NCBI RefSeq assembly: GCF_014842075.1
Contig: NZ_JACYVA010000004.1
Location: 294,573 to 358,572 of the forward strand
Reading direction: 5' to 3'
Length of the DNA: 64,000 bases
Origin: Sphingomonas sp. CFBP 13720
GTDB lineage: Bacteria > Pseudomonadota > Alphaproteobacteria > Sphingomonadales > Sphingomonadaceae
Shown: in pieces, positions 38,431 to 47,869 of the stretch
Position numbering within the stretch: the first letter of the stretch is position 1
Layout: each line of letters starts with the position of its first letter
Translations under genes and position numbers: made by a program
Notes under the pieces: generated by a model
Told to the model about the DNA's origin: nothing
The model's database searches: none
The model's input: the letters and a program-made list of their open reading frames with translations, nothing else

Positions 38431-39563
38431 CTTCGTTCTTCGAAACTACCGTCGGAATGTCCTATGGCTGGGCATGGACCGTCGCCACGCTGGTAGGCAT
38501 TCTCGTCATTGCGCTGCCGCTGATGTTGGCGGTGGCAATGATCATCTACGCCGATCGCAAGATCTGGGCGGCGATGGCGCTGCGCCGTGGTCCGAACGTC
38601 GTCGGGCCGTTCGGCCTGCTCCAGTCGTTCGCCGACGGGCTGAAGGTATTCCTTCAGGAAACGATCGTGCCGTCGTCGGCAAATCGCGGTCTGTTCCTGC
38701 TGGCGCCGATCATAACCTTCACCGTGGCGCTGATCGTATGGGCGGTTATTCCGTTCGACGTCGGCGTGGTTGTCGCTGATATCAACGTCGGGCTGCTCTA
38801 CATCCTCGCGGCATCGTCGCTCGGCGTGTACGGCGTCATCATCTCGGGCTGGGCATCCAACTCGAAATACCCGTTCTATTCGGCGCTGCGCGCTGCGGCA
38901 CAGATGGTGAGCTATGAGGTCGCGATCGGCTTCGTGCTGATTTCGATCGTGCTTTGGGCAGGTTCGTTCAATCTGACGACGATCGTGCTCGAACAGCGCG
39001 CCCATATCTTCGGCTTCATCAATGGCTTCGGGTTCAACCCGCTGCTGTTCCCGATGGCGGTGGTGTTCCTGATCTCGTCGCTGGCGGAAACCGCGCGTGC
39101 GCCGTTCGATCTGACCGAGGCAGAATCGGAACTGGTCGCAGGGTATCAGACCGAATATTCGTCGATGGCGTTCGCGCTGTTCTGGCTGGGCGAATATGCC
39201 AACGTTATCCTGATGTGCGCGCTAAACGCGCTGCTGTTCTGGGGTGGCTGGTTGCCACCGGTCGACTGGGCGCCGCTCTATGTCCTGCCCGGCATCATCT
39301 GGTTCCTGCTCAAGACGTTCTTCTTTTTCTTCGTGTTCAGCTGGATCAAGGCGACCGTGCCGCGCTACCGCTACGACCAGCTGATGCGGTTGGGGTGGAA
39401 GGTTTTCCTACCGCTCTCGCTGCTTTTCGTGTTCCTGATTTCCGGCTATCTGATGCTGAAGCGGGTCCCGTGTCCGGGCACACCCGTTGCGCGGTACACG
39501 TTACATGCGCCGGCATCCGAAGTGTCCCACGCAACCAAGTACCCGCAAGGCTGCCTGTCATGA
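38427..39563 (+). CDS. nuoH: NADH-quinone oxidoreductase subunit H
   Basis: Eight-helix subunit that joins the membrane arm to the quinone site. 378 residues from a GTG overlapping the nuoG stop (GTGA). Signatures: [55 protein letters not shown] and [19 protein letters not shown]. After the last helix (SGYLMLKRV) there is a tail of about 33 residues with two cysteines, not part of the usual family. Confidence 0.96.
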   Translation: MTSFFETTVGMSYGWAWTVATLVGILVIALPLMLAVAMIIYADRKIWAAMALRRGPNVVGPFGLLQSFADGLKVFLQETIVPSSANRGLFLLAPIITFTVALIVWAVIPFDVGVVVADINVGLLYILAASSLGVYGVIISGWASNSKYPFYSALRAAAQMVSYEVAIGFVLISIVLWAGSFNLTTIVLEQRAHIFGFINGFGFNPLLFPMAVVFLISSLAETARAPFDLTEAESELVAGYQTEYSSMAFALFWLGEYANVILMCALNALLFWGGWLPPVDWAPLYVLPGIIWFLLKTFFFFFVFSWIKATVPRYRYDQLMRLGWKVFLPLSLLFVFLISGYLMLKRVPCPGTPVARYTLHAPASEVSHATKYPQGCLS

Positions 39564-40045
39564 GTGTCGCTCAAGTCATCCGTTCGTTCACCTTGTGGGA
39601 GTTCGTGAAGGCGCACGCCCTGACCCTGAGGTATTTCTTCAAGGCGAAGGCGACGATCAACTACCCGTATGAAAAGAACCCGATCAGTCCGCGGTTCCGG
39701 GGGGAGCACGTGCTGCGCCGCTATCCAAACGGCGAAGAGCGTTGCATCGCTTGCAAGTTGTGCGAGGCCGTGTGCCCGGCGCTTGCGATCACGATCGAGG
39801 CGGAACCGCGCGATGACGGGTCGCGGCGTACCACCCGCTACGACATCGACATGACCAAATGCATCTATTGCGGTCTGTGCCAGGAAGCCTGCCCCGTGGA
39901 CGCGATCGTCGAAGGGCCGAATTTCGAGTTCGCCACTGAAACCCGCGAAGAGCTGATCTATCATAAGGACAAGCTGCTCGCGAACGGTGACCGCTGGGAA
40001 CGCGCCATCGCCGCGAACCTTGCGAGCGACGCGCCCTACCGGTAA
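39560..40045 (+). CDS. nuoI: NADH-quinone oxidoreductase subunit I
   Basis: Carries the N6a and N6b [4Fe-4S] clusters. 161 residues. The two ferredoxin motifs are [12 protein letters not shown] and [16 protein letters not shown]; the first is preceded by [20 protein letters not shown] overlaps the nuoH stop (ATGA). Confidence 0.97.
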   Translation: MSVAQVIRSFTLWEFVKAHALTLRYFFKAKATINYPYEKNPISPRFRGEHVLRRYPNGEERCIACKLCEAVCPALAITIEAEPRDDGSRRTTRYDIDMTKCIYCGLCQEACPVDAIVEGPNFEFATETREELIYHKDKLLANGDRWERAIAANLASDAPYR

Positions 40046-40164
40046 TGGCGCGCATATTCCGTACCGTCATCCGGGCCGCACAGCGGCGCGGTGCCGGCAA
40101 TTTGCTTAGCGTATCGTCCCGTGCATCCATGCGGGTCGGGCAGGGGGAAGAGCAGCGCTCGTGA
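40045..40164 (+). other. Mini-ORF bridging nuoI and nuoJ
   Basis: An ATG shares its first base with the nuoI stop (TAATG), 39 basic codons follow, and the TGA overlaps the nuoJ start (GTGA). It fills the 115-base gap exactly. Third bridging frame. Confidence 0.4.
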
Positions 40165-40772
40165 TCCAGACACTCGCCTTCTATCTGTTCGCCACGGTCG
40201 TGGTGGCATCGGCCGCGCTGACGATCACGTCGCGCAATCCGGTCCACGCGGTGCTCTGGCTGATCCTCGCCTTCTTCAACGCAGCCGGCCTGATGGTGCT
40301 GTGCGGGGCGGAGTTCATCGCGATGCTGCTCATCATCGTCTACGTCGGGGCGGTGGCGGTATTGTTCCTGTTCGTCGTCATGATGCTCGATATCGACTTT
40401 GCCGAGCTGCGCGCCGGCTTCGTCCGCTATCTGCCGGCCGGACTGGCATTGGCGGTGCTGTTGGCGGTCGAGCTAATCGTCGGCGCCTATGCATGGACCG
40501 CCGGCCGGATCGACATGGCGCGGCGGATCGCGCCGACGGAAGCGGCGGTGCCCAATATCGAGGCGATCGGGCGGTTGCTCTACACGCGCTATCTGTACGT
40601 GTTCGAAGGCGTCGGACTGGTGCTGCTGGTCGCGATGATCGGTGCGATCGTGCTGACTCAGCGCAAGCGAGTCGATGCCAAAGCGCAGAACATCAATCGC
40701 CAAATCAACCGGCGTGCCAAGGACGCGACGCGCAACGTCAATCAGTCCATCGGGCAGGGGGTCGAACTGTGA
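40161..40772 (+). CDS. nuoJ: NADH-quinone oxidoreductase subunit J
   Basis: Membrane-arm subunit with five helices; 203 residues from a [42 protein letters not shown] and the segment [26 protein letters not shown] are the family core. The last 40 residues ([29 protein letters not shown]) form a basic, Asn/Gln-rich cytoplasmic tail. AGGGGGAAG lies 12 bases before the start. Confidence 0.96.
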   Translation: MIQTLAFYLFATVVVASAALTITSRNPVHAVLWLILAFFNAAGLMVLCGAEFIAMLLIIVYVGAVAVLFLFVVMMLDIDFAELRAGFVRYLPAGLALAVLLAVELIVGAYAWTAGRIDMARRIAPTEAAVPNIEAIGRLLYTRYLYVFEGVGLVLLVAMIGAIVLTQRKRVDAKAQNINRQINRRAKDATRNVNQSIGQGVEL

Positions 40773-41074
40773 TCGGATTGACGCATTATCTGATCGTCGC
40801 GGCGATCCTGTTCACGCTGGGGGTGCTTGGCATCTTCCTGAACCGCAAAAACCTGATCGTCATCCTGATGTCGATCGAGCTGATCCTGCTGGCGGTGAAC
40901 ATTAATTTCGTCGCCTTCTCGGCGCAGCTTGGCGACCTCGTCGGACAGATTTTCGCGATGTTCGTCTTGGCGGTCGCCGCCGGCGAGAGCGCGATCGGAC
41001 TGGCCATCATGGTCATTTATTTCCGTGGCCGCGGTTCGATCGCGGTCGACGACGTCAACCGGATGAAGGGGTGA
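40769..41074 (+). CDS. nuoK: NADH-quinone oxidoreductase subunit K
   Basis: 101 residues with three membrane helices; the conserved glutamates are in [17 protein letters not shown] and [20 protein letters not shown] overlaps the nuoJ stop (GTGA). Standard length. Confidence 0.97.
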   Translation: MIGLTHYLIVAAILFTLGVLGIFLNRKNLIVILMSIELILLAVNINFVAFSAQLGDLVGQIFAMFVLAVAAGESAIGLAIMVIYFRGRGSIAVDDVNRMKG

Positions 41075-41112
41075 TGCCGGTGGCATTTCGCATTTTGGGG
41101 GTGCGTCCGTGA
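41074..41112 (+). other. Mini-ORF bridging nuoK and nuoL
   Basis: ATG overlaps the nuoK stop (TGATG), 12 codons ([12 protein letters not shown]), and the TGA overlaps the nuoL start (GTGA). Fourth bridging frame. Confidence 0.45.
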
Positions 41113-43211
41113 CTGCCATCCATATCATCGTGTTCCTGCCGCTGCTGGCGTCGGTGGTCGCGGGTCTCGCGAACCGCGGGTTCGGCATCGCGTTTCCGAA
41201 GGTCGTGACGACCGCAGGGCTGTTCGTTGCGGTTGCATTGTCGTGGAGCGTGTTCGTCCCGTTCCTGACCGGTACGGCAGTCGCGGGCGTCACGCCGGTG
41301 TCGACCTGGATCGTGTCGGGCAGCATGGACATTGCGTGGGAGTTGCGGGTCGACGCGCTGACCGCGGTGATGCTCGTCGTCATCACCAGCGTCTCGGCGC
41401 TCGTCCACCTCTATAGCTGGGGCTATATGAGCGAGGACCCCGATCAGCCGCGCTTCTTCAGCTATCTGTCGCTGTTCACCTTCGCGATGCTGATGCTGGT
41501 GACGGCCAACAATCTCGTTCAGATGTTCTTCGGATGGGAAGGCGTGGGCCTTGCCAGCTACCTTCTCATCGGTTTCTGGTTCCGCAAGCCAAGCGCGAAC
41601 GCGGCGGCGATCAAGGCGTTCGTGGTCAACCGGGTCGGCGATCTCGGCTTCATGCTCGGTATCTTTGGCACCTATCTAGTGTTCGACACCATCTCGATCC
41701 CTGAAATTCTTCAGGCCGCGCCGTCGATGGCCGGATCGACCATCGGCTTCCTGTGGTTCCGTGCGGACACGATGACGGTGCTGTGCCTGTTGCTGTTCGT
41801 TGGCGCGATGGGCAAATCGGCGCAGCTTGGGCTGCATACATGGTTGCCCGATGCGATGGAGGGGCCGACTCCGGTCTCGGCACTGATCCACGCTGCCACG
41901 ATGGTCACGGCGGGCGTTTTCATGGTGTGCCGCCTCTCGCCGATGTTCGAGACTTCACCGACCGCGCTGGCGGTAGTAACGGGGGTCGGCGCGGCGACGT
42001 GTCTGTTCGCAGCGACGATCGGGTTGGTCCAGACCGACATCAAGCGCGTCATCGCCTATTCGACCTGTTCGCAACTCGGCTACATGTTTTTCGCGGCGGG
42101 GGTCGGCGCCTATGGTGCGGCGATGTTCCACTTGTTCACGCACGCTTTCTTCAAGGCGCTGCTGTTCCTGGGGGCCGGATCGGTCATCCATGCGATGCAC
42201 CATGAACAGGACATGCGGTTCTATGGCGGCTTGCGGAAGCATATTCCGCTGACCTTCTGGGCGATGCTCGCTGGTACGCTCGCGATCACCGGTGTCGGTA
42301 TCTATGGCATTGGCGGTTTCGCCGGTTATCATTCGAAGGACGCGATCCTTGAAGCGGCATGGGCATCGGGGCCGGGGGGCTATGGCGCCTTCTATGTCGG
42401 TACGTTCGCTGCGCTTCTGACCAGCTTCTATTCGTGGCGGCTGATGTTCCTGACGTTCTTCGGCAAGCCGCGCTGGGCAGGGTCGGAGCACATCCAGCAT
42501 GCCGTCCACGACGCGCATGGTCATGGACGTGACGCGCACGGGCACGGGCACGACGATCACGGTCATGACGCGCATCCGGCGGCGGAAGACGGGGGCCACG
42601 CACCGTCGACGCACGACGCCCATGCCAGCGACGTCGTCCAAGGCACGGCAGGCTATCAGCCGCACGAAAGCCCGTTGCCGATGCTGATCCCGTTGATCGT
42701 GCTGACGGTCGGTGCGGTGGCGGCGGGTTACGTATTCCACCATTGGTTCATCGAAGCAGAGGCGGGTGCAACGTTCTGGAAGGGCAGCCTGTTCTTCGAC
42801 GAACATCTGATGCACGCGATGCACGAGGTGCCGTTGCTGGTGAAGCTGGCGGCGACGATCGTCATGGTGATCGGTTTCGTCAGCGCCTTCTATGTCTATA
42901 TCGCGCGGCCGGGGACGGCGGCGGGGATCGCGGAGACGTTCCGCGTCCTTCATCGCTTCCTGTTGCGGAAATGGTATTTCGACGAACTGTATCACCTGCT
43001 GTTCGTACGACCGTCCTTCGCGCTGGGCCGTTTCTTCTGGAAGCGTGGCGACGAAGGTACGATCGACCGGTTCGGCCCCAACGGGTCGGCGGCGCTGGTC
43101 GGCTTTTCAAGCCGCCTCGCCGTACGGATGCAGACCGGCTATCTCTATACCTATGCCTTCGTCATGCTGATCGGCCTGACCGCGGCGGTCACATGGGCGA
43201 TCGCGTCGTGA
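41109..43211 (+). CDS. nuoL: NADH-quinone oxidoreductase subunit L, with His-rich loop
   Basis: Distal antiporter-like proton channel with the long lateral helix. 700 residues from a GTG. The core has VNRVGDLGFMLGIFGTYLVFD, MGKSAQLGLHTWLPDAMEGPTPVSALIHAATMVTAGVF and the ITGVGIYGIGGFAGYHSKDAIL segment. Between two C-terminal helices, residues 461–508 form a loop with 14 His, many of them in HGH and DAH repeats, which is unusual for the family. The last helices end AAVTWAIAS. Confidence 0.96.
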   Translation: MTAIHIIVFLPLLASVVAGLANRGFGIAFPKVVTTAGLFVAVALSWSVFVPFLTGTAVAGVTPVSTWIVSGSMDIAWELRVDALTAVMLVVITSVSALVHLYSWGYMSEDPDQPRFFSYLSLFTFAMLMLVTANNLVQMFFGWEGVGLASYLLIGFWFRKPSANAAAIKAFVVNRVGDLGFMLGIFGTYLVFDTISIPEILQAAPSMAGSTIGFLWFRADTMTVLCLLLFVGAMGKSAQLGLHTWLPDAMEGPTPVSALIHAATMVTAGVFMVCRLSPMFETSPTALAVVTGVGAATCLFAATIGLVQTDIKRVIAYSTCSQLGYMFFAAGVGAYGAAMFHLFTHAFFKALLFLGAGSVIHAMHHEQDMRFYGGLRKHIPLTFWAMLAGTLAITGVGIYGIGGFAGYHSKDAILEAAWASGPGGYGAFYVGTFAALLTSFYSWRLMFLTFFGKPRWAGSEHIQHAVHDAHGHGRDAHGHGHDDHGHDAHPAAEDGGHAPSTHDAHASDVVQGTAGYQPHESPLPMLIPLIVLTVGAVAAGYVFHHWFIEAEAGATFWKGSLFFDEHLMHAMHEVPLLVKLAATIVMVIGFVSAFYVYIARPGTAAGIAETFRVLHRFLLRKWYFDELYHLLFVRPSFALGRFFWKRGDEGTIDRFGPNGSAALVGFSSRLAVRMQTGYLYTYAFVMLIGLTAAVTWAIAS

Positions 43212-43252
43212 TGCGCGTCTTCAAGCAAATGGTTCGGGGGAATAACAAGTGA
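43211..43252 (+). other. Mini-ORF bridging nuoL and nuoM
   Basis: ATG overlaps the nuoL stop (TGATG), 13 codons (MRVFKQMVRGNNK), and the TGA overlaps the nuoM start (GTGA). It contains a GGGGG that could serve as the ribosome-binding site for nuoM. Fifth bridging frame. Confidence 0.45.
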
Positions 43253-44817
43253 ACGGCTTCCCGATCCTGTCGGTGATGCTGCTGGTGCCGGCAGTCGCGG
43301 CGATCCTGTGCCTGTTCGTGTCGGCCAATGCCGCACGCTCGACGGCGCTGATCGCCACGCTGATCGATTTCGCACTGGGCGTCGTTCTGTGGACCAGTTT
43401 CGACGTTGGCGGCGCGCAGTGGCAGTTCGTCGAACGGCCCGCGCTGGGCGATTTCGGGCTGTTTCAATATGCGCTCGGCATCGACGGCTTCGCGCTACTA
43501 CTCATCATGCTCAGCGTTTTCCTGATGCCGATCTGCATCGGCGCGTCGTGGAAGTCGGTGACGAACCGCGTCCCCGAATATATGGCGCTGTTCCTGGGTG
43601 TCGAAGTGCTGATGATCGGCACGTTCGCGGCGCAGGACCTGTTGCTGTTCTACGTCTTCTTCGAAGGCGGGCTGATCCCGATGTATCTCATCATCGGCAT
43701 CTGGGGCGGCGCGAACCGCATCTATGCGTCGTACAAGTTCTTTCTGTACACGCTGCTCGGTTCGCTGCTGATGCTGATCGCGATGATCTATATGGTCACG
43801 ACGGCGGGCACGTCCGATATCCCGACGCTGATGGCGTACGACTTCCCGGCGCATGTCCAGACATGGCTGTGGCTGGCGTTCTTCGCATCCTTCGCGGTCA
43901 AGATGCCGATGTGGCCGGTCCACACCTGGTTGCCGGACGCGCACGTTCAGGCACCGACCGCCGGTTCGGTGATCCTGGCGGGCGTGTTGCTCAAGCTGGG
44001 CGGATACGGCTTCCTTCGGTTCTCGATCCCGATGTTCCCCGAGGCCTCGGGCGAACTGACGTGGCTGATCCTGACGCTGTCGGCGATCGCGGTCGTCTAC
44101 ACCTCGCTCGTCGCGCTGGTGCAGGCGGACATGAAGAAGCTGATCGCCTATTCATCGGTCGCGCATATGGCGATCGTTACGATCGGCCTGTTCGCATTCA
44201 ACCAGCAGGGTATCGAAGGTGCGATGATCGTGATGCTCAGCCATGGGCTGGTATCGGGCGCGTTATTCCTGTGCGTCGGCATCATCTACGATCGGCTTCA
44301 TACCCGCGAGATCGCGCGCTATGGCGGTCTGGCCATCAACATGCCGCGCTATGCCGTGTTCTTCCTGCTGTTCACCATGGCATCGATCGGCCTTCCGGGC
44401 ACCTCTGGCTTCGTCGGAGAGTTCCTGAGCCTTGCCGGCACCTATCGTGTGTCGACATGGGCTGCGCTGATCTGCACGACGGGTATCATCCTCGGCGCGG
44501 CCTATTCGCTGTATCTCTATCGTCGGATCGCGCTGGGCGAGCTGGTGCATGATGATGTGAAGTCGATGTCCGACGTGTCGGGACGCGAACTGGCGCTGCT
44601 GGCCCCGATCGCGGCGGTGGTGCTGTGGATGGGCGTTTATCCCGAAAGCTTCATCGCGCCGATGCGTGGCGACGTCGCGTTGCTGTTGCAGCGGATCGAA
44701 CGGGCGGCACCTGCCTCTGACTCACGGCCGACTCCGGGCAATCCGGCAGCGGCGGCGGCCACGGCCGCGCACCATCAAACGGGCGGCGGCGAAGCGACGC
44801 ACGGGGAATCGCACTGA
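43249..44817 (+). CDS. nuoM: NADH-quinone oxidoreductase subunit M
   Basis: Antiporter-like membrane subunit. 522 residues from a GTG, about 14 helices. Key segments are EGGLIPMYLIIGIWGG with the conserved Glu, KMPMWPVHTWLPDAHVQAPTAGSVILAGVLLKLGGYG and LVQADMKKLIAYSSVAHMAIVTIG. The tail is Ala/His-rich (AAATAAHHQTGGGEATHGESH). Its stop overlaps the nuoN start (TGATG). Confidence 0.97.
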   Translation: MNGFPILSVMLLVPAVAAILCLFVSANAARSTALIATLIDFALGVVLWTSFDVGGAQWQFVERPALGDFGLFQYALGIDGFALLLIMLSVFLMPICIGASWKSVTNRVPEYMALFLGVEVLMIGTFAAQDLLLFYVFFEGGLIPMYLIIGIWGGANRIYASYKFFLYTLLGSLLMLIAMIYMVTTAGTSDIPTLMAYDFPAHVQTWLWLAFFASFAVKMPMWPVHTWLPDAHVQAPTAGSVILAGVLLKLGGYGFLRFSIPMFPEASGELTWLILTLSAIAVVYTSLVALVQADMKKLIAYSSVAHMAIVTIGLFAFNQQGIEGAMIVMLSHGLVSGALFLCVGIIYDRLHTREIARYGGLAINMPRYAVFFLLFTMASIGLPGTSGFVGEFLSLAGTYRVSTWAALICTTGIILGAAYSLYLYRRIALGELVHDDVKSMSDVSGRELALLAPIAAVVLWMGVYPESFIAPMRGDVALLLQRIERAAPASDSRPTPGNPAAAAATAAHHQTGGGEATHGESH

Positions 44818-46262
44818 TGAACTACGCCGAACAATTGTCGATGACCCTGCCCGAGCTGGTGCTCGCAGCGGGCGCGATCGTCCTGATGCTGGTATCGGCA
44901 TGGGGCAAGCAGGCCGCGACGCGCGGCGTCAGCATCGCGGCGGTGTTCGTGCTGGCGAGCGCGGGTGTCGCGCTGGTCGGGAACGGCACGTCGGGCGGCA
45001 TCGCCTTTGACGGCATGTACCGTGCCGATGCGTTCGCGGGTTTTGCCAAGGCGCTGATTTATATTGCATCGGCAGTCGCGATCATCATTGCCCCGCGCTT
45101 TTTCGCGCGATCGACCGGTGACAATCTGAAGCCCGAATATCCGGTGCTGATCCTGTTGTCGGCATGCGGCATGGGCATGATGGTGTCGGCGGCGGATCTG
45201 CTGCTACTCTATGTCGGTCTCGAACTGCAGAGCCTGTCTGGGTACGTCCTTGCCAGCTTCATGCGGCGCGATGCGCGTTCGGCCGAAGCGGGACTGAAGT
45301 ATTTCGTGCTGGGTGCGCTCGCGTCCGGCATCCTGCTATACGGTATCAGCCTCTTGTACGGTTTTGCGGGGACGACCCTGTTCGACGATATCGCGCTGGC
45401 CTATGCCGGGCCGCGGAACATGGGCCTGTTGTTCGGGCTGGTGTTCGTATTCGCGGGCATGGCGTTCAAGCTGGCGGCCGTGCCGTTCCACATGTGGACG
45501 CCGGACGTATATGAAGGTGCTCCGACCCCGGTCACGGCGTTCTTCGCGTCCGCGCCGAAGGTCGCCGCCGTGGCCATGGCGCTGCGCGTTGCCGTCGAGG
45601 CAATGGGCCCGGCGACCGATCAATGGCGGCAGATCGTGATCTTCGCGGCGCTCGCCTCGATCGTGCTCGGCGCGGTCGCCGCGATCGGGCAGACGAATAT
45701 CAAGCGTCTGCTCGCTTACTCGTCGATCAACAATGTCGGGTTCGCGTTGGTCGGTCTCGCCGCCGGTACGCCGGAAGGTATCGCGGGTGTGCTGTTCTAT
45801 CTGGCCATCTACGTGGTCATGACGCTCGGCTCATTCCTGATCGTGTTGCAGATGCGGGGCGAGGACGGTCAGCCGGTCGAAACGCTGGCGAGCCTTTCGG
45901 GCATGTCGCGCACCCGGCCCGGACTCGCGCTGGCGCTGGCGATCTTCATGTTCTCGCTGGCCGGTATTCCGCCACTGCTCGGCTTCTGGGCAAAGTACGC
46001 CGTGTTCGATGCGGCCGTGCGCGCCGGGCTGTTCCCACTAGCGGTCATCGGTATCGCCGCCTCGACCATCGGCGCCTATTATTATCTGCGCGTCGTCAAG
46101 ACGATGTACTTCGATGAGCCGGCGCCTGCGTTCGTTCGCGAACAGGCACTGGTCGAAGGCGGTCTGATCGTGGCGACGGCCGTGCTGATCTCACCGGTCG
46201 GCATGTTCCTGATCCCGGCATTGACCGCATGGACGATGTCGGCGGCGGTCGCGCTGTTCTGA
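44817..46262 (+). CDS. nuoN: NADH-quinone oxidoreductase subunit N
   Basis: Third antiporter-like subunit; 481 residues, about 14 helices. GLELQSLSGYVLASFMRRDARSAEAGLKYFVLGALASGILLYG, KLAAVPFHMWTPDVYEGAPTPVTAFFASAPKVAA and IGQTNIKRLLAYSSINNVGFALVGLAAG are the family core. It completes the 14-gene set. The following gene birA begins inside its last 34 bases. Confidence 0.97.
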   Translation: MNYAEQLSMTLPELVLAAGAIVLMLVSAWGKQAATRGVSIAAVFVLASAGVALVGNGTSGGIAFDGMYRADAFAGFAKALIYIASAVAIIIAPRFFARSTGDNLKPEYPVLILLSACGMGMMVSAADLLLLYVGLELQSLSGYVLASFMRRDARSAEAGLKYFVLGALASGILLYGISLLYGFAGTTLFDDIALAYAGPRNMGLLFGLVFVFAGMAFKLAAVPFHMWTPDVYEGAPTPVTAFFASAPKVAAVAMALRVAVEAMGPATDQWRQIVIFAALASIVLGAVAAIGQTNIKRLLAYSSINNVGFALVGLAAGTPEGIAGVLFYLAIYVVMTLGSFLIVLQMRGEDGQPVETLASLSGMSRTRPGLALALAIFMFSLAGIPPLLGFWAKYAVFDAAVRAGLFPLAVIGIAASTIGAYYYLRVVKTMYFDEPAPAFVREQALVEGGLIVATAVLISPVGMFLIPALTAWTMSAAVALF

Positions 46263-46960
46263 CGATCCGGGTCGTCGGCGAAACCGGTTCGACCAACGCC
46301 GATCTGCTTGCCGCTGCGGCGGCGGGCGCGGCGGAGGGCAACTGGCTTCGCGCCGAACGGCAGACGGCCGGCCGGGGGCGGCAGGGGCGACCGTGGATCG
46401 ACGGTGCGGGCAATTTGTTCGCCAGCACGATCGTCCGCCTGAGGCCGGGCGATCCGCCGGCACCCTCGCTCGCGCTGGTCGCGGGCGTGGCGTTGGCCGA
46501 GGTGATCGAGGACATTGCGCCGGGACTGGCTCGGATCAAATGGCCCAACGACCTGATGGTCGGAACCGCCAAGCTGGCGGGCATGCTGCTGGAACGTGGC
46601 ACAGGCGACGCGGTGGTCGCGGGCTTCGGCGTCAATGTCGGACGGCACCCCGACCTGCCGGACCGGACGACGACCAGTCTGGCCGCACAGGGCTTGCGTA
46701 TGGAGCTGGTGGCGCTGCTCGACGGTCTGACTGCGACCTTCGCGGCACGGCTATCCGACTGGCGCGCGTCGGGGATGGCGGTTATTCGCCAGCGCTGGCT
46801 AGCGCTCGCGCATCCGGTCGGGACGCCGCTGACAGCCCGTCTGGCCGTTGGTCGCACGGCGCAGGGGCGGTTCGACGGGCTGGAGCCTAGTGGGGCGCTC
46901 CGGCTGAAACTCCCTGACGGCGCGGTCGAGATCATCCATGCCGGTGACGTGTTCCTGTAA
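46229..46960 (+). CDS. birA: Biotin–[acetyl-CoA-carboxylase] ligase
   Basis: Activates biotin as biotinyl-AMP and attaches it to the carboxyl carrier protein. 243 residues. ETGSTNADLL, AERQTAGRGRQGRPW (the ligase signature), IKWPNDLMVGTAKLAGMLLE and GFGVNVGRHPD are visible; the SH3-like C-terminal domain ends at EIIHAGDVFL. It lacks the N-terminal helix-turn-helix of E. coli BirA, so it is a monofunctional ligase, not a repressor. The ATG at 46229 overlaps nuoN by 34 bases. Confidence 0.92.
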   Translation: MDDVGGGRAVLTIRVVGETGSTNADLLAAAAAGAAEGNWLRAERQTAGRGRQGRPWIDGAGNLFASTIVRLRPGDPPAPSLALVAGVALAEVIEDIAPGLARIKWPNDLMVGTAKLAGMLLERGTGDAVVAGFGVNVGRHPDLPDRTTTSLAAQGLRMELVALLDGLTATFAARLSDWRASGMAVIRQRWLALAHPVGTPLTARLAVGRTAQGRFDGLEPSGALRLKLPDGAVEIIHAGDVFL

Positions 46961-47032
46961 GACGGGTGCTTGTCGCCAGTCGCGACATTCTCTAGCGGTA
47001 CTGCGACGCCGTCCGGGCGTCAGGGAGTTTCG

Positions 47033-47821
47033 ATGCTGCTCGCGATCGATGCCGGCAACACCAATGTCGTATGTGCGCTTGTCGATGGCGACGCGATCGT
47101 GGCGCGCTGGCGGATCGCGACCGATCCCCGGCGGACGGCGGACGAATATGCGGTGTGGCTGAGCCAGCTGCTGGCATTGGACGGCCGCGACCGGTCGGTG
47201 GTCGACGCGGTGATCATCGGCACGGTCGTGCCGCGCGCGCTGCATAACCTGCAGGTGCTGGCGAGCAAGTATTTCGGCGTCGATGCCGTCGTCGCGGGAC
47301 GCGACGCGGCCGAATGGGGCATCGCGCTGGACGTCGAGGAGCCGCAAGCGGTCGGCGCCGACCGTGCGCTCAACGCCATTGCCGCACATGCCGCGCATCC
47401 GGGTGACCTGATCGTCGTCGACTTCGGCACCGCTGCCACGTTCGACGTAGTCGATTACACCGGGGCGTATAAGGGCGGCATCATTGCGCCGGGCATCAAC
47501 CTGTCGCTCGACGCATTGGTGACGGCGGCGGCCAAGCTGCCGCGGATCGCGATCGAGGCGCCAATCAGCACGTCGGTCATCGGACGCAATACGGTCGACC
47601 AGATGCACATTGGCATCTATTGGGGCTATATCGCGATGATCGAGGGGCTGGTCGCGCGGATGAAGGCAGAGATCGGTCGTCCGGCGCGCGTGATCGCGAC
47701 GGGCGGGCTGGCGATCCTGTTCGAGAAACATACCGGGGTGTTCGATGCGATCGAACAGGACCTGACGATTACCGGACTGGCGATGCTGTGGCGCCGGACC
47801 CATATGACGACAGCGAAATGA
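47033..47821 (+). CDS. coaX: Type III pantothenate kinase
   Basis: First step of coenzyme A synthesis. 262 residues with the ASKHA fold: [19 protein letters not shown] (phosphate 1), [29 protein letters not shown] (phosphate 2) and [14 protein letters not shown]. Type III kinases are not inhibited by CoA, in contrast to CoaA. GGGAG lies six bases before the ATG at 47033. The order birA–coaX–rnj after nuoN is common in alphaproteobacteria. Confidence 0.95.
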   Translation: MLLAIDAGNTNVVCALVDGDAIVARWRIATDPRRTADEYAVWLSQLLALDGRDRSVVDAVIIGTVVPRALHNLQVLASKYFGVDAVVAGRDAAEWGIALDVEEPQAVGADRALNAIAAHAAHPGDLIVVDFGTAATFDVVDYTGAYKGGIIAPGINLSLDALVTAAAKLPRIAIEAPISTSVIGRNTVDQMHIGIYWGYIAMIEGLVARMKAEIGRPARVIATGGLAILFEKHTGVFDAIEQDLTITGLAMLWRRTHMTTAK

Positions 47822-47869
47822 TGTGAACCAAGACCCTCGCGAATACGCGCGAGAATAGAAAGATATTGA

